A stretch of 64,000 nt of DNA from Caproicibacter fermentans (GTDB lineage: Bacteria; Bacillota; Clostridia; Oscillospirales; Acutalibacteraceae): positions 39,099 through 103,098 of the forward strand of contig NZ_VWXL01000108.1 in the NCBI RefSeq assembly GCF_009746625.1, in the 5' to 3' direction. Each line of letters begins with the position of its first letter. The stretch's first letter is position 1. A program made the translations under genes and the position numbers. Below the pieces are notes generated by a model, which did no database searches, had not been told where the DNA came from, and saw only the letters and a list, made by a program, of their open reading frames with translations. This document shows, one piece after another, positions 10,546-19,879 of the stretch.

Positions 10546-12531
10546 TTATTCAGCCGTTTCATCTCCGGCGGGTTCCGCGGGCTTTTCAGGCTCCTCTTCC
10601 GGCTCCAATAAAGCGCGGATGGAAAGACTGACGCGATGCTTGTCAAAATCAATATCCGTAATCTTAACCTTTACCATATCATTGATCTTCAGAACATCCT
10701 GCGGCTTTTCGATCCGGTGATCGGCGATCTGAGAGATATGAATCAACCCGTCGATTCCGGGAATCACCTGAGCAAATGCGCCGAATGTCGTCATACCGAC
10801 TACTTTTACCTCAGCAACACTTCCGACCGGATATTCTTTTTTCAGGATTTCCCACGGATTATCCTCCGGCCTTTTATAGCCGAGAGAGATTTTACCCTTC
10901 TCCTGGTCCAAACCCTTAATATAAACCGTTACCTTGTCGCCAACATTTACTACTTCGGAAGGATGTTTAATTCTTGACCAGGAAAGTTCGGAAATGTGAA
11001 TCATTCCGTCGATGCCGCCCAGATCGACAAAGGCGCCATAAGAAGTCAGGGATTTGACAACACCGGTATATACTTTTCCCACTTCAGCGGTTTCCCAGAA
11101 TTTATCGGCCTGAGCCTTGCGTTCATCTTTCAGAACAGAACGAATGGACCCAACGGCGCGCTTACGGCTACGGTTTACTTCGATAATGCGGAATTTAACT
11201 TCTTTTTTCAGAAGAGCCTCAATCGGATCCGTGCGGGACGCCGTTGCCTGAGACGCGGGAATGAAAACGCGCACTCCGTTTGTAACGGCAATTAAACCGC
11301 CCTTGATAATCTCAGTGACGACGCCGTCCAAAACGGACTGGTCCTCTTCCGCCGCATCGATTTTCTCCCAACCCTTTGTGGCGTCCAGGCGCTTTTTGGA
11401 AAGCATGATCGTTCCTTCCTGATCGTTTGTACGCATAATGAGAAGATCCAGCTCGTCTCCGATTTTCACCAAATCTTCAGGTTTTACATTCGGATCAGCC
11501 GAAAGTTCGGAAGCGGGAATATATCCAGCCTGTTTTCTGCCTACGTCTACCAGAACTTCGCTTGGCGTTACTCCGACAACGACACCGTGAACCTTCTCAT
11601 CTGTATTTAAACTTTTGAGAGACTCTTCAAGCATTTCCTCAAAGCTTCCCTCGGTAGTATTTTCTTTGGGACCGGCACCCTGGTTGATTTCTGACATGGT
11701 ATCAAGTACCTCCTTTATAATGCTTGCCGGCGTCGACGCGCCCGCAGTAATGCCAATGCATCCAGCCCGACTCAGGGCCGACAGCGGAAGCTCGTCCGCA
11801 GATTCGACAAGATAGGCGGCGCAGTTCTTTTTGCACAATTCAAAAAGTTTGGCGGTATTGGAACTCTGCTTTCCGCCGATGATAATCATTGCGTCGCACT
11901 GCCGCGACAATTCAGCCGCTTCAGACTGGCGTATCGCAGTTGCATTACATATTGTATCAAAAACTGCGGCATTTGTATATACCCTTTTGATGATTTCCAA
12001 ACAATTTTCCCATTCATTTACACTGAAAGTTGTCTGCGATACTACACAAACGGGCTCTTCGGGCCTGACTGTTTCCCGGTCAATGATTCCTCTCAGCTCG
12101 TCGGCATTTTTAAAAACCAGGCAGCGGCCGCTGCAATGGCCTATGATCCCTTTGATCTCCGGGTGTTCCGCATCTCCGGCAACAAGAACAGTTTTCCCAT
12201 CCTTCGACGCATGAGCCACAATATTTTGAATTTTTTGCACGAAGAGGCAAGTGGCGTTGCAGCACTCTATTCCACGTTCTGCAATTTCATCCAGAGTGTC
12301 CTCGGAAACTCCATGGGAACGAACTACCAGAGTTGCGCCTTCCGGGACTTCCGCAGGCGAATTCACGATTTTTACTCCGCGCTGCTCAAATCGGCTCAGT
12401 GTCTGTGGATTATGGATAATCGGGCCCAGAGTGCAAACCTGCTTCCCCTCATCGAGCAGTCTGCACACCGTTTGTACCGCACGGTCCACGCCGAAACAAA
12501 ACCCGGCGGATTCTGCCACTTTAATTTTCAT
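10546..12531 (-). CDS. ispH: IspH fused to ribosomal protein S1-like domains
   Basis: Bifunctional protein of 661 residues. The first ~280 residues are IspH, the [4Fe-4S] reductase of the last non-mevalonate isoprenoid step, with cluster cysteines in AGFCFGVDRA (Cys12), CCNATC near residue 95 and TICNATA near 194. After an acidic linker (about 285-305) come four S1 RNA-binding domains, for example GVVKSLTSYGAFVDLGGIDG near residue 490, which correspond to bacterial S1. This fusion is known from Clostridia and probably supplies both activities. ATG 12531 starts it after plsC, 28 nt downstream. Confidence 0.95.
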   Translation of the reverse strand: MKIKVAESAGFCFGVDRAVQTVCRLLDEGKQVCTLGPIIHNPQTLSRFEQRGVKIVNSPAEVPEGATLVVRSHGVSEDTLDEIAERGIECCNATCLFVQKIQNIVAHASKDGKTVLVAGDAEHPEIKGIIGHCSGRCLVFKNADELRGIIDRETVRPEEPVCVVSQTTFSVNEWENCLEIIKRVYTNAAVFDTICNATAIRQSEAAELSRQCDAMIIIGGKQSSNTAKLFELCKKNCAAYLVESADELPLSALSRAGCIGITAGASTPASIIKEVLDTMSEINQGAGPKENTTEGSFEEMLEESLKSLNTDEKVHGVVVGVTPSEVLVDVGRKQAGYIPASELSADPNVKPEDLVKIGDELDLLIMRTNDQEGTIMLSKKRLDATKGWEKIDAAEEDQSVLDGVVTEIIKGGLIAVTNGVRVFIPASQATASRTDPIEALLKKEVKFRIIEVNRSRKRAVGSIRSVLKDERKAQADKFWETAEVGKVYTGVVKSLTSYGAFVDLGGIDGMIHISELSWSRIKHPSEVVNVGDKVTVYIKGLDQEKGKISLGYKRPEDNPWEILKKEYPVGSVAEVKVVGMTTFGAFAQVIPGIDGLIHISQIADHRIEKPQDVLKINDMVKVKITDIDFDKHRVSLSIRALLEPEEEPEKPAEPAGDETAE

Positions 12532-12559
12532 GATGTCACCCCGGAAAACCGACTTATTT

Positions 12560-13204
12560 TCATCCTCGGGAATTCCCGAGATCCGCCTCCCTCAGTTCCG
12601 CAATTCTGGCCATAACAAGCTTGCTTGCATTCCGGAATTCCGACGGAGTACCGTTTTTGATTCCAAGCTCTTCCTCTGAAATAGGGGCCCCAAATGAGAC
12701 ATAGCATGGATGAAACAGCCTTGGCATTCTGCCTTTTTTAGGCGTAATGCAGCACGGAACAATCGGAGCATGGCAGTTGTGCGCCAGCATGACCGCACCG
12801 GATTTCGGGTGCAGAAAATTTCCGTCCCTCGTACGGGTTCCCTCGATAAAAATCCCCAGAATCCGGCCGGTGTCCAGAATATCCTTGGCTGTATAAATTG
12901 CTGTTTTATCTCCCTTTCCCCTTGAAACGGGAAAAGCTCCCAGGGATTTGATGATTGGTGCAAGGAATCTAATATGAAACAATTCTTCCTTTGCCATAAA
13001 ATAGATCTGGCGTTTTTGACTGTAGGCAAGCCGAAGTGGGTCCGTCATGCTCATATGGTTGCAGCAAAGAATCGCCTTTCCGTCTTTCGGCAAATTTTCC
13101 GCGTTTCGAACCAGAATCGGCATCAAACTGCGAAAAAACCAAGGCATAAATGTTCTTAAAAAAGAATAAAGAGGAGTCCGTTTCATTCTTTCACCAATTT
13201 CCAT
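12560..13204 (-). CDS. plsC: 1-acyl-sn-glycerol-3-phosphate acyltransferase
   Basis: PlsC-type acyltransferase that adds the second acyl chain in phosphatidic acid synthesis at the membrane. 214 residues with the catalytic block NHMSMTDP (HX4D, near residue 49) and the substrate-binding FIEGTRTRDG near residue 118. An N-terminal hydrophobic stretch (FLRTFMPWFFRSLMPIL) could anchor it. ATG 13204 starts directly after the cmk stop; ATG 13186 with GGTGA close upstream is an alternative. The order cmk-plsC-ispH is standard in Clostridia. Confidence 0.92.
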   Translation of the reverse strand: MEIGERMKRTPLYSFLRTFMPWFFRSLMPILVRNAENLPKDGKAILCCNHMSMTDPLRLAYSQKRQIYFMAKEELFHIRFLAPIIKSLGAFPVSRGKGDKTAIYTAKDILDTGRILGIFIEGTRTRDGNFLHPKSGAVMLAHNCHAPIVPCCITPKKGRMPRLFHPCYVSFGAPISEEELGIKNGTPSEFRNASKLVMARIAELREADLGNSRG

Positions 13205-13873
13205 TCAGATTTTCAATCCCGAGCGTATCACATTGACGACCCGATTTATAGACTGCTCCAATGTATTCCCGGATGTGTCAATCTGCACAGAATCTTTCGC
13301 GGGAACCAGCGGAGCAACCTCGCGGTGTGAATCATGATAGTCGCGCTGAATCATATCCTTTAAAACCTCGGAGTATTCCGCCTTTTTACCTTTTTGCAGC
13401 AATTCTCTGTATCTTCTTTGCGCCCGTTCTTCCGGTGAAGCGGTAAGAAATATTTTGACCTGAGCATTCGGAAGGACCACCGTGCCGATATCGCGGCCGT
13501 CCATTACGACGTTCCGCTCGGCGGCAAGGGTTCTTTGCATGGAAAACAAAAATTGCCGCACCTCCGGGATTGCTGAAACCGCAGAAGCGGCGTTGGAAAC
13601 CTCTTCAGCACGGATTTCCGGCGTTACGTCGCTGCCGCAAAGAAACACTTTCTGCTCCCCATCCTGAAAATCAAGGGAAACAGACACGTTTGAAAGCGCG
13701 GCGCAAACGGCTTCCCGATTAACCGGCGCTATCCCGTGATTAATCATGTACAGACCAATCGCACGGTACAAAGCTCCCGTATCAACGTAAACAAATCCAA
13801 GAATTTTAGCCGCCCGCCTGGCTACCGTACTCTTCCCCGCCCCGGCCGGTCCGTCAATCGCAACAGCAATCAT
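13205..13873 (-). CDS. cmk: Cytidylate kinase
   Basis: CMP/dCMP kinase of pyrimidine nucleotide supply. 222 residues, with P-loop DGPAGAGKST at residues 7-16, VDTGALYRAIG near 30, GRDIGTVVLPNA near 126 and the lid RRYRELLQKG near 155. ATG 13873 lies 20 nt inside the end of the upstream flavoprotein gene; the stop abuts plsC. Identity is firm. Confidence 0.96.
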   Translation of the reverse strand: MIAVAIDGPAGAGKSTVARRAAKILGFVYVDTGALYRAIGLYMINHGIAPVNREAVCAALSNVSVSLDFQDGEQKVFLCGSDVTPEIRAEEVSNAASAVSAIPEVRQFLFSMQRTLAAERNVVMDGRDIGTVVLPNAQVKIFLTASPEERAQRRYRELLQKGKKAEYSEVLKDMIQRDYHDSHREVAPLVPAKDSVQIDTSGNTLEQSINRVVNVIRSGLKI

Positions 13874-15119
13874 CTATGATCCCCCTAACTGGTACGGAAT
13901 TTCCGGCCAGCCGGCCGGTGGAAAACGCAATCTGCAGATTGTATCCGCCGGTATAGGCGTCCACATCCAAAACTTCGCCTGCAAAATACAAGCCCTTTAT
14001 CAGCTTGGACTGCATCGTCTTCGGGTCAACCTCCCGAACAGAAACCCCTCCCGATGTGACCACAGCCTCTTCAATCGGACGAAAAGCTTCGATCGAAAAT
14101 GAAAAGGATTTCAGCAGAGAAGCAAAATCATGGCGTATTTCCCTGGTAATCAAATTACATTTAATGTGAGGTTCTATCCCGGACCTGCGAACCGCCACGG
14201 GGATCATCGCTCTTGGCAATAAAGAGGAAAGTGAATTTTCAAAATCCCGGTTCTGATTTTCTCTGAACTCCCGAACCAGGCGGGCATCCAGCTTCTCCGG
14301 ACTGAGAGCGGGCTTTAAATCGATCGCAATACGGTAACGGCCCGGCGACATATCGCGAAGATGAGCGCTGGCACTGAGGATGACAGGGCCGGAAAGCCCG
14401 AAATGGGTAAACAGCAGTTCGCCGAAATCTTCATAGATGATTTTGCCGGATTTCAGATCTTTAACGCTGATTGAAATATTTTTTAGAGACAGCCCCATCA
14501 TTTCTTTGCAATCCGTGCCCTGAACAACAAGCGGAACCAGTGAAGGCCGAAGCCGCGTCACGGTATGTCCCGCTTGCCTTGCAAAAAGATACCCGTCCCC
14601 TGTTGAACCGGTTGCGGGATATGATTTTCCGCCACAGCAAACTACCACACTCTGCGCAGAAATTTGGCTGCCGTCCTTCAGGCTTACTCCCTGAATACGG
14701 CCGTCTGAAATCAAAAGCTGTTTTGCTTCTCTGTTTATCATTTGAGCGCCCGATGCTTTGACAAACCGCTCCAGTGCCCCGACGACATCGGCAGCTTTGT
14801 CGGACTGGGGAAAAACCCGGTTCCCGCGCTCAGTTTTGAGCGGCACGCCCAAATTTTCAAAAAAGCTCATGGTATCGTACGGAGAAAACCGAGAAGCCGC
14901 GCCGTATAAAAAGCGGCCGTTTGTCGGTACTGAAGCGATGAACTCCGGCACGCTGCAGTGATTCGTGAGATTACATCTTCCCTTGCCGGTAATTCCGATC
15001 TTCCTGCCCGGTTTCTGATTTTTTTCCAGCAGGCAGACCCTTAGGCCCCTCTGGGCTGCTGTCCCGGCCGCCATCATCCCGGCGGCTCCCGCGCCGATTA
15101 CTAAAACATCAAACTTCAA
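13854..15119 (-). CDS. NAD(P)/FAD-dependent oxidoreductase, BaiN/HI0933 family
   Basis: Flavoprotein of 421 residues. FAD-binding Rossmann motif VIGAGAAGMMAAGTAA at residues 7-22, the family signature NQKPGRKIGITGKGRCNLTN near residue 34-53, and a C-terminal FAD contact GGYNLQIAFSTGRLAG. Members of the HI0933/YhiN/BaiN family are found beside cmk in many Clostridia; one member (BaiN) was reported to act in bile-acid dehydroxylation, but a general role is not established and I do not infer bile-acid activity here. Its ATG shares ATGA with the stop of the RpiR-type gene upstream. Confidence 0.9.
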   Translation of the reverse strand: MKFDVLVIGAGAAGMMAAGTAAQRGLRVCLLEKNQKPGRKIGITGKGRCNLTNHCSVPEFIASVPTNGRFLYGAASRFSPYDTMSFFENLGVPLKTERGNRVFPQSDKAADVVGALERFVKASGAQMINREAKQLLISDGRIQGVSLKDGSQISAQSVVVCCGGKSYPATGSTGDGYLFARQAGHTVTRLRPSLVPLVVQGTDCKEMMGLSLKNISISVKDLKSGKIIYEDFGELLFTHFGLSGPVILSASAHLRDMSPGRYRIAIDLKPALSPEKLDARLVREFRENQNRDFENSLSSLLPRAMIPVAVRRSGIEPHIKCNLITREIRHDFASLLKSFSFSIEAFRPIEEAVVTSGGVSVREVDPKTMQSKLIKGLYFAGEVLDVDAYTGGYNLQIAFSTGRLAGNSVPVRGIIDDCCCD

Positions 15120-15988
15120 TTCGAGCTGTCATCCACCTTTTCATAAACGCCGTAAGCGTCCCAGATATCTTCGAGATTCTGAAAGATTTTTTTAGACTCT
15201 TCAGACTTTTTCAGGGAAGTCGCGACAATCAGCGCATTGATCAGGCTGAGCGGTGCGCAAAGCGAATCCACAATGGAAGCAATTTCGCTTCTGGCAAGCA
15301 GCACGCAGTCGGATGCCTGAGCAACCGGCGAAAGGGAACTGTCTGTAATCCCTATCACTTTGGCACCCCTGTCATGCGCAAAATTCATCGCTTTCGCGAT
15401 TTTTCTGGAATAACGCGGAAAGCTGATCCCAATGACCGTGTCACTTTCATCAACCCTGATCATCTGCTCAAAAATTTCGCCTTCGCTCGTGGCCTGAACC
15501 AACAGAACATTTTCGAACAACAGGTTCAGGTAATAAGAAAGAAAAGTCCCAAGCGCCAGCGCACTTCGCGCCGCCAGGATATAGATCTTTCTGGACGCCA
15601 CAATGGAATCTACGGCTTTGTAAAAGCTGTCGTGATTTGTTTCCTCCATCGTACGGCGTATTACGTCAATATCCTGATTGAATACAAAATCAAGAACATC
15701 TGAATTTCCTATCCGTTCCGTCGTAACCTCCATACGCTGAAAGGAGGTCAGCTTATTGCGGATCATTTCCTGTATCGCCTGCTGAAGCTGCGGATATCCC
15801 GCATAGCCGATCTGGGTGGCAAAACGCACAACCGTCGATTCACTGACCCCAACGGTGGCTCCCAGCTTGGAGGCCGTCATAAACGCGACTTTATCATAAT
15901 GCTCTTCTATATATGCTGCGATACGCTTTTGACCTTTTGAAAAACTGTCAACCTTGTTCTGAATTCTTACCGCAAGTAAATTATCCAT
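15116..15988 (-). CDS. MurR/RpiR family transcriptional regulator
   Basis: Regulator of 290 residues with the RpiR layout: N-terminal helix-turn-helix domain (residues 1-77, with KLGATVGVSESTVVRFATQI as recognition region) and a SIS sugar-phosphate-binding domain from about residue 120 (KIYILAARSALALGTFL; GISFPRYSRKIAKAM). Such proteins sense phosphosugars. The ligand is not evident because the neighbours (flavoprotein, cmk) are not sugar genes. ATG 15988 has GGAG 5 nt upstream; the longer in-frame reading has no ribosome site. The 175 bases upstream (15989-16163) hold no gene and probably its promoter. Confidence 0.9.
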   Translation of the reverse strand: MDNLLAVRIQNKVDSFSKGQKRIAAYIEEHYDKVAFMTASKLGATVGVSESTVVRFATQIGYAGYPQLQQAIQEMIRNKLTSFQRMEVTTERIGNSDVLDFVFNQDIDVIRRTMEETNHDSFYKAVDSIVASRKIYILAARSALALGTFLSYYLNLLFENVLLVQATSEGEIFEQMIRVDESDTVIGISFPRYSRKIAKAMNFAHDRGAKVIGITDSSLSPVAQASDCVLLARSEIASIVDSLCAPLSLINALIVATSLKKSEESKKIFQNLEDIWDAYGVYEKVDDSSN

Positions 15989-16163
15989 TCCAACTCCGCC
16001 TTTTCTCTGCATTTGTCCCCGACGGCCCGCCCAGAGCATTTTGAGCCGGGGACTCCTTTTTCATCAAAAAGAGTGGCCGGATATTGATTTCCGGTCCAAT
16101 CCTTATTTTAATTCCGCAGTCGTTAAAAATCAAGTAAAACTTCCGCTGATAGGACAAGGCAGC

Positions 16164-16706
16164 CTATTTTGACCGGAACAGTTTTTTTATCATTGGATGT
16201 ATCCTGCTAAAGTATGTGATTACCAGGAGCGAAACGGCGTAATCATAAATCAGAAAAACAACATTTCCGGCCAAAAGGAACAGCCAGGGGAGATAATAGC
16301 CGAAAATCGAAAAACTCTCTTTGGGTACGCTCAGAAAAGCAACCGACAGACAAAAATCCAGTACGGCCGCAGCATTGAATACAATCAATTTCACGGCCGT
16401 CTGGAGCTCTATCCTGCGTAAATGATTTTCCAATAAAGACTTGAGAATCGGATAATACCCGAAAAACAAGACAAAAAATAAGACGGCCTCCTTGTCCGCG
16501 GCAAGAAGCACGGAAAGAATGGACTGCGCCGCATAGACGCTGAAAGCCCAGCCGGTTCCGGCTTCAGCCACAACGGAAATCATCAGAATCCCCGCAAAAG
16601 CAGGAAGCGCATAGGTTCCAACCGGAATCATGCCGGTCAGAAACATCACCGCGGTGCCGAGCGCAGTTACCACAGAACAAAAAGCCAATCGAAGGCTGTG
16701 ATTCAA
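16164..16706 (-). CDS. Small polytopic membrane protein
   Basis: A 180-residue hydrophobic protein with about five or six membrane helices, for example LRLAFCSVVTALGTAVMFLT, PAFAGILMISVVAEAG, VLFFVLFFGYYPIL and LLAGNVVFLIYDYAVSLLV. The pattern resembles substrate-binding (S) subunits of ECF transporters or related DUF families, but I do not recognise a specific family. TTG 16706 is taken as start: GGAGGAAG lies 8 nt upstream and it begins 29 nt after the J-domain gene; an in-frame TTG at 16745 would overlap that gene. Likely co-transcribed with the J-domain and DUF5685 genes. Confidence 0.7.
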   Translation of the reverse strand: MNHSLRLAFCSVVTALGTAVMFLTGMIPVGTYALPAFAGILMISVVAEAGTGWAFSVYAAQSILSVLLAADKEAVLFFVLFFGYYPILKSLLENHLRRIELQTAVKLIVFNAAAVLDFCLSVAFLSVPKESFSIFGYYLPWLFLLAGNVVFLIYDYAVSLLVITYFSRIHPMIKKLFRSK

Positions 16707-16735
16707 CTCAATCTTCCTCCAAAAAAACGAACGGA

Positions 16736-17365
16736 TCAGCAGCAAGGGTAAACGCTTCCGCCAAAGCAGTTACAGCAGAGGTTTGCAAGGCACAGCGACG
16801 TGCACAGATCGCAGCCGCCAACCCCTCCGTACTGCGGAACATTGGGATTGTATCCGCCGAACATGCCGTTTCGCTGATTCGTTACCTGGTTAAAAGCGGC
16901 ACGGTACTCCGCATTGGAAGGATCCATCCGGCAGGCGTTTGCAAAATCGTTATAGGCTTCATCCAGCCATCCGCGTCTGTAAAGAACAGTGCCCTTCAAA
17001 AAGAACCATTCGGCGTTCCGGTTTTCCAGCGGAACGCCGTCCAGAATCTGTTCGGCATCCGCAATCCTTTCGGAATTAATCAGGTTGCGTACATCATAAA
17101 ACCCCGTGCTCCGGCCTGAATAGCCTTCGGTTCCGGAATACCCCGCATACCCGCTTTGACCGCCGTTTTTCCGCTGCCTGCGTTCTTTGATAATCTGGTC
17201 GTACGCCTCGTTGACTTCTTTCATTTTTTCTCCGGCAAGATCGGCCAGCGGACTGTCCGCGTAATTATCCGGATGATATTTCTTCGCAAGTTCCCGGTAA
17301 GCGCTTTTTATTTCGTCATCCGTTGCGTTCGGCGATACTCCAAGAACTCTGTAAGGATCAGACAT
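16736..17365 (-). CDS. J-domain protein with cysteine-rich tail
   Basis: A 209-residue protein. Residues 1-65 are a DnaJ domain ([20 protein letters not shown], and the essential HPD in [10 protein letters not shown]), so it should stimulate an Hsp70. A Gly/Tyr/Ser-rich linker follows ([15 protein letters not shown]), then a TPR-like helical repeat region (residues 105-175, [21 protein letters not shown]). The C-terminus is cysteine-rich, [16 protein letters not shown], ending in CC, which may bind metal. It lacks the zinc-finger and C-terminal domains of true DnaJ. ATG 17365 has GGAG 7 nt upstream and overlaps the end of the DUF5685 gene. Confidence 0.85.
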   Translation of the reverse strand: MSDPYRVLGVSPNATDDEIKSAYRELAKKYHPDNYADSPLADLAGEKMKEVNEAYDQIIKERRQRKNGGQSGYAGYSGTEGYSGRSTGFYDVRNLINSERIADAEQILDGVPLENRNAEWFFLKGTVLYRRGWLDEAYNDFANACRMDPSNAEYRAAFNQVTNQRNGMFGGYNPNVPQYGGVGGCDLCTSLCLANLCCNCFGGSVYPCC

Positions 17366-18260
17366 TCGTTTTCTCCTTTTTAAACAACAGTTCCTTCTGC
17401 ATCTGCGGCAGGCCCAGAAAAACGACATTCCGGACAATAGAACCCATTGAATTCATTTCCATCAAATTATAAGCCGCGCCAAGCTGCGAAAGCGTTTGGT
17501 TTAAAACCTCGTTTGCATAAGCCCTCGCTTTTCGGATATCCTCGGGATCGCTTTCGCCGTTCAGATGGAACCGGATCGCAAGTGGATTAAACGCGCCTTC
17601 TTTTAGATCGTCGCTCAGGTCGTCCGCCGCGTCAATAAAATAAATCCAGCGGCCAATATAATAGCCAAACCGATTCAAAACGCGCGATTTTGGCGTGGAC
17701 GGATCTTCCCCCGAAGAGAACTCCATAATGCGCTCCATCATCCGTGCCGTCGGTTCCGCACAGGAATCCAGTCCGGGCGAATCCCTATGTTCAATCTCAC
17801 GCTGCCGGTCCATCGCCTCCGATATAATTTCACCTAGTCCCGGATAATCGGCTGCCGCCTTGCGATAGGCATGTCTGACAATCGGCAGAACAAAAACGCG
17901 CAGATACTTTTTGAAACCTTTCGAATCAAAAATATCGTCTTTCAGCTTATGATACAATAATATCATCGTAAGAGCGGAAGCCTGTTCAAATTCCAGCCCC
18001 GCTTTTTCGCAGAATGCGCATTGCTTGAGCGGGTTAACCACACATCTTCCCTTTTCTAGTTTGGGAATCGGTTCTGAAGAAGCCGAAATCAGAACGAGCG
18101 CGTAAAAAGTACAGTCATAATTCAATGCAAGCCTTGCAGCAATCCCGTATTTTTTACCGAGAATCTTGCAAAGCGAGCAGTAAATTCCGTTATACGCTTC
18201 AAGTTCCCGTACAAGAAGTTCCGATTTCTGAGGTTTCACATAGCCAAACAAAAAGATCAT
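17358..18260 (-). CDS. DUF5685 family protein
   Basis: A 300-residue, mostly helical protein that fits DUF5685: N-terminal [15 protein letters not shown], then [11 protein letters not shown] and QCAFCEKAG cysteine pairs. Two Asp-rich motifs are visible, [12 protein letters not shown] near residue 108 and [20 protein letters not shown] near residue 215, spaced as in all-helical isoprenoid (squalene/phytoene-type) synthases. No function is established for the family as far as I know. ATG 18260 is the best start. First gene of the trio with the J-domain and membrane proteins; all overlap or nearly so, suggesting a joint role. Confidence 0.8.
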   Translation of the reverse strand: MIFLFGYVKPQKSELLVRELEAYNGIYCSLCKILGKKYGIAARLALNYDCTFYALVLISASSEPIPKLEKGRCVVNPLKQCAFCEKAGLEFEQASALTMILLYHKLKDDIFDSKGFKKYLRVFVLPIVRHAYRKAAADYPGLGEIISEAMDRQREIEHRDSPGLDSCAEPTARMMERIMEFSSGEDPSTPKSRVLNRFGYYIGRWIYFIDAADDLSDDLKEGAFNPLAIRFHLNGESDPEDIRKARAYANEVLNQTLSQLGAAYNLMEMNSMGSIVRNVVFLGLPQMQKELLFKKEKTNV

Positions 18261-18406
18261 CCTTATTCCTATTGAGATCGCCACAAGTTCAATCTTATTT
18301 TACTCTACCCCGCACCGACATTTAATTAACAATGTGTAAATTTTATTGGGATGCATCGGAATATCCCTTTGTCCCGCGGTCCAGAATGATATTACCGGAA
18401 AAAGCA

Positions 18407-18435
18407 TTGTTTTTTTTTAAATGGCATCGTATAAT
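18407..18435 (+). promoter_or_regulatory. Sigma-A promoter
   Basis: TTGTTT (18407-18412), 17-nt spacer, TATAAT (18430-18435). It lies 34 nt upstream of the small gene at 18469, which also has AGGAGG 8 nt before its ATG. Confidence 0.8.
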
Positions 18436-18468
18436 GAAATAAAGTAATAAGGACAGGAGGTATAAAAT

Positions 18469-18705
18469 ATGAAATTATATGATATCGACGTGATTAAATT
18501 AATTGAATTGCTGGACCAGTCAAAAGGAAATGTTTATCTGGTAACGGATGATGGAAACAAACTGAATCTGAAAAGCAAGCTATGTCAACTGTACGGCGTG
18601 CGTGCTTTGCTTGAAAAAACGAAAAACTCGACTGTATCGGCGGAATTAAGTGTAGAAAACCCAGAAGACGAGTTGATGTTTATAAACTATATGATGAGTA
18701 AATAA
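18469..18705 (+). CDS. Small conserved-type protein of unknown function
   Basis: A 78-residue soluble protein, MKLYDIDVIKLIELLDQ..., with an N-terminal helix followed by a VYLVTDDGNKLNLKSKLCQL segment and an acidic tail. I do not recognise a named family; similar short proteins next to mreB are common in this bacterial group. The gene is real by context: a sigma-A promoter, AGGAGG at ideal distance, and a terminator 12 nt after the stop, so it is a single-gene unit. It is convergent with mreB. Confidence 0.8.
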   Translation: MKLYDIDVIKLIELLDQSKGNVYLVTDDGNKLNLKSKLCQLYGVRALLEKTKNSTVSAELSVENPEDELMFINYMMSK

Positions 18706-18716
18706 AATGAATTTTG

Positions 18717-18750
18717 AACGCCGCTGTATGATTGCAGCGGCGTTTTTTTA
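18717..18750 (+). terminator. Terminator of the small gene
   Basis: Stem AACGCCGCTG/CAGCGGCGTT with a short loop, followed by TTTTTTTA on the plus strand. Confidence 0.93.
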
Positions 18751-18760
18751 TCCCTTCAAC

Positions 18761-19786
18761 TTAGTAAGCCGCGCTCAGCGGATTCAGAATTCCATAAGAT
18801 TTATTTTCAATATCGTCAATAAAGCGAATTGCCTTTCCGGCGCCCACCGCCACGCAATTCTGAGGATCGCCGGCAATATGCACCGGCATTTTTGTCTTTT
18901 TGGAAATCAGACTGTCGAAACCAAACAGCTGAGCGGAACCGCCCGTTAAAATCATCCCGTCGGAATAGACATCCCCGACCAATTCCGGAGGGGTCTTTTC
19001 CAGCATTTCCTGAATGACGCGGATCACCTGCATGACACTGTCGATCAAAGCCTCCAGAATTTCGTCACTCGTAATGTCCGCCCACTGCGGCAGTCCGGTC
19101 ATCGCGTTGCGGCCCTTCACCCGAAATGTTGAAACATCTTTTCTGGGATAAACGCACCCGATCGCCAGCTTGGCGTTTTCAGCCATGCGCCGCCCGATAA
19201 TCAGGTTGTATTTTCTCCTGATGTATTTGATAATCGCTTCATTGAAAGCATTGCCGGCCACTTTGACAGAGCGGGATATCGCAATACCGCTGAGTGAAAG
19301 CACCGCCATATCCGTTGTTCCGCCGCCGATGTCAACAACAAGGGTTCCGTGAGGCTCTGAAATGTCCACTCCCGCCCCCAGCGCCGCGGCCACTGGCTCT
19401 TCGATCAGACAGATTTTTCTCACGCCGGAAGAACTGATTGCATCGACAACCGCTCGCTTTTCCACTTCCGTTATTTTACAGGGGACGCTGACCACGACGC
19501 GCGGCATTACAACGCGGCTCTGATTAATCTTCTTTAAGTATGTCCCGATCAGGTATTGGGCCAGGTCAAAATTGGAAATCACCCCCCCCTCCAGCGGCAG
19601 GCAGACATTAATTTTATCGGAAGTCCGCCCAATCATCGTGTAGGCTTCTTTTCCGGTCGCGACAACCTCACCCGTTTCAACATTAACCGCCGCAGCGGAA
19701 GGCTCGTTCAGAATAATTCCTTTACCATCAAGATAGATTTTTGTCGTAGACGTACCAAGGTCTATCGCAAGGTCGGTTCCCAGCAC
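18761..19786 (-). CDS. mreB: Rod shape-determining protein MreB
   Basis: Bacterial actin MreB/Mbl, which guides lateral cell-wall synthesis. 341 residues with phosphate 1 DLAIDLGTSTTKIY at the N-terminus, phosphate 2 LVVDIGGGTTDMAVLSL near residue 150 and adenosine motif MILTGGSAQLFGFD near 285. The start is GTG 19786 with GGATGTGAT just upstream. It lies alone without mreC/mreD, so it may be the second (Mbl-like) copy rather than the mreBCD member; the sequence alone does not decide. Own promoter at 19851-19879. Confidence 0.93.
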   Translation of the reverse strand: MLGTDLAIDLGTSTTKIYLDGKGIILNEPSAAAVNVETGEVVATGKEAYTMIGRTSDKINVCLPLEGGVISNFDLAQYLIGTYLKKINQSRVVMPRVVVSVPCKITEVEKRAVVDAISSSGVRKICLIEEPVAAALGAGVDISEPHGTLVVDIGGGTTDMAVLSLSGIAISRSVKVAGNAFNEAIIKYIRRKYNLIIGRRMAENAKLAIGCVYPRKDVSTFRVKGRNAMTGLPQWADITSDEILEALIDSVMQVIRVIQEMLEKTPPELVGDVYSDGMILTGGSAQLFGFDSLISKKTKMPVHIAGDPQNCVAVGAGKAIRFIDDIENKSYGILNPLSAAY

Positions 19787-19850
19787 AAAATCACATCCAT
19801 TTCTTATAAAAACACATTCGGAAGCAAATGCGGACTAAATTCACCCGCTT

Positions 19851-19879
19851 ATTATAAAATAAAATACGTTCAATTTCAA
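19851..19879 (-). promoter_or_regulatory. Sigma-A promoter of mreB
   Basis: Minus strand TTGAAA (19879-19874), 17-nt spacer, TATAAT (19856-19851). The -35 box overlaps the comF stop codon. Confidence 0.8.
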
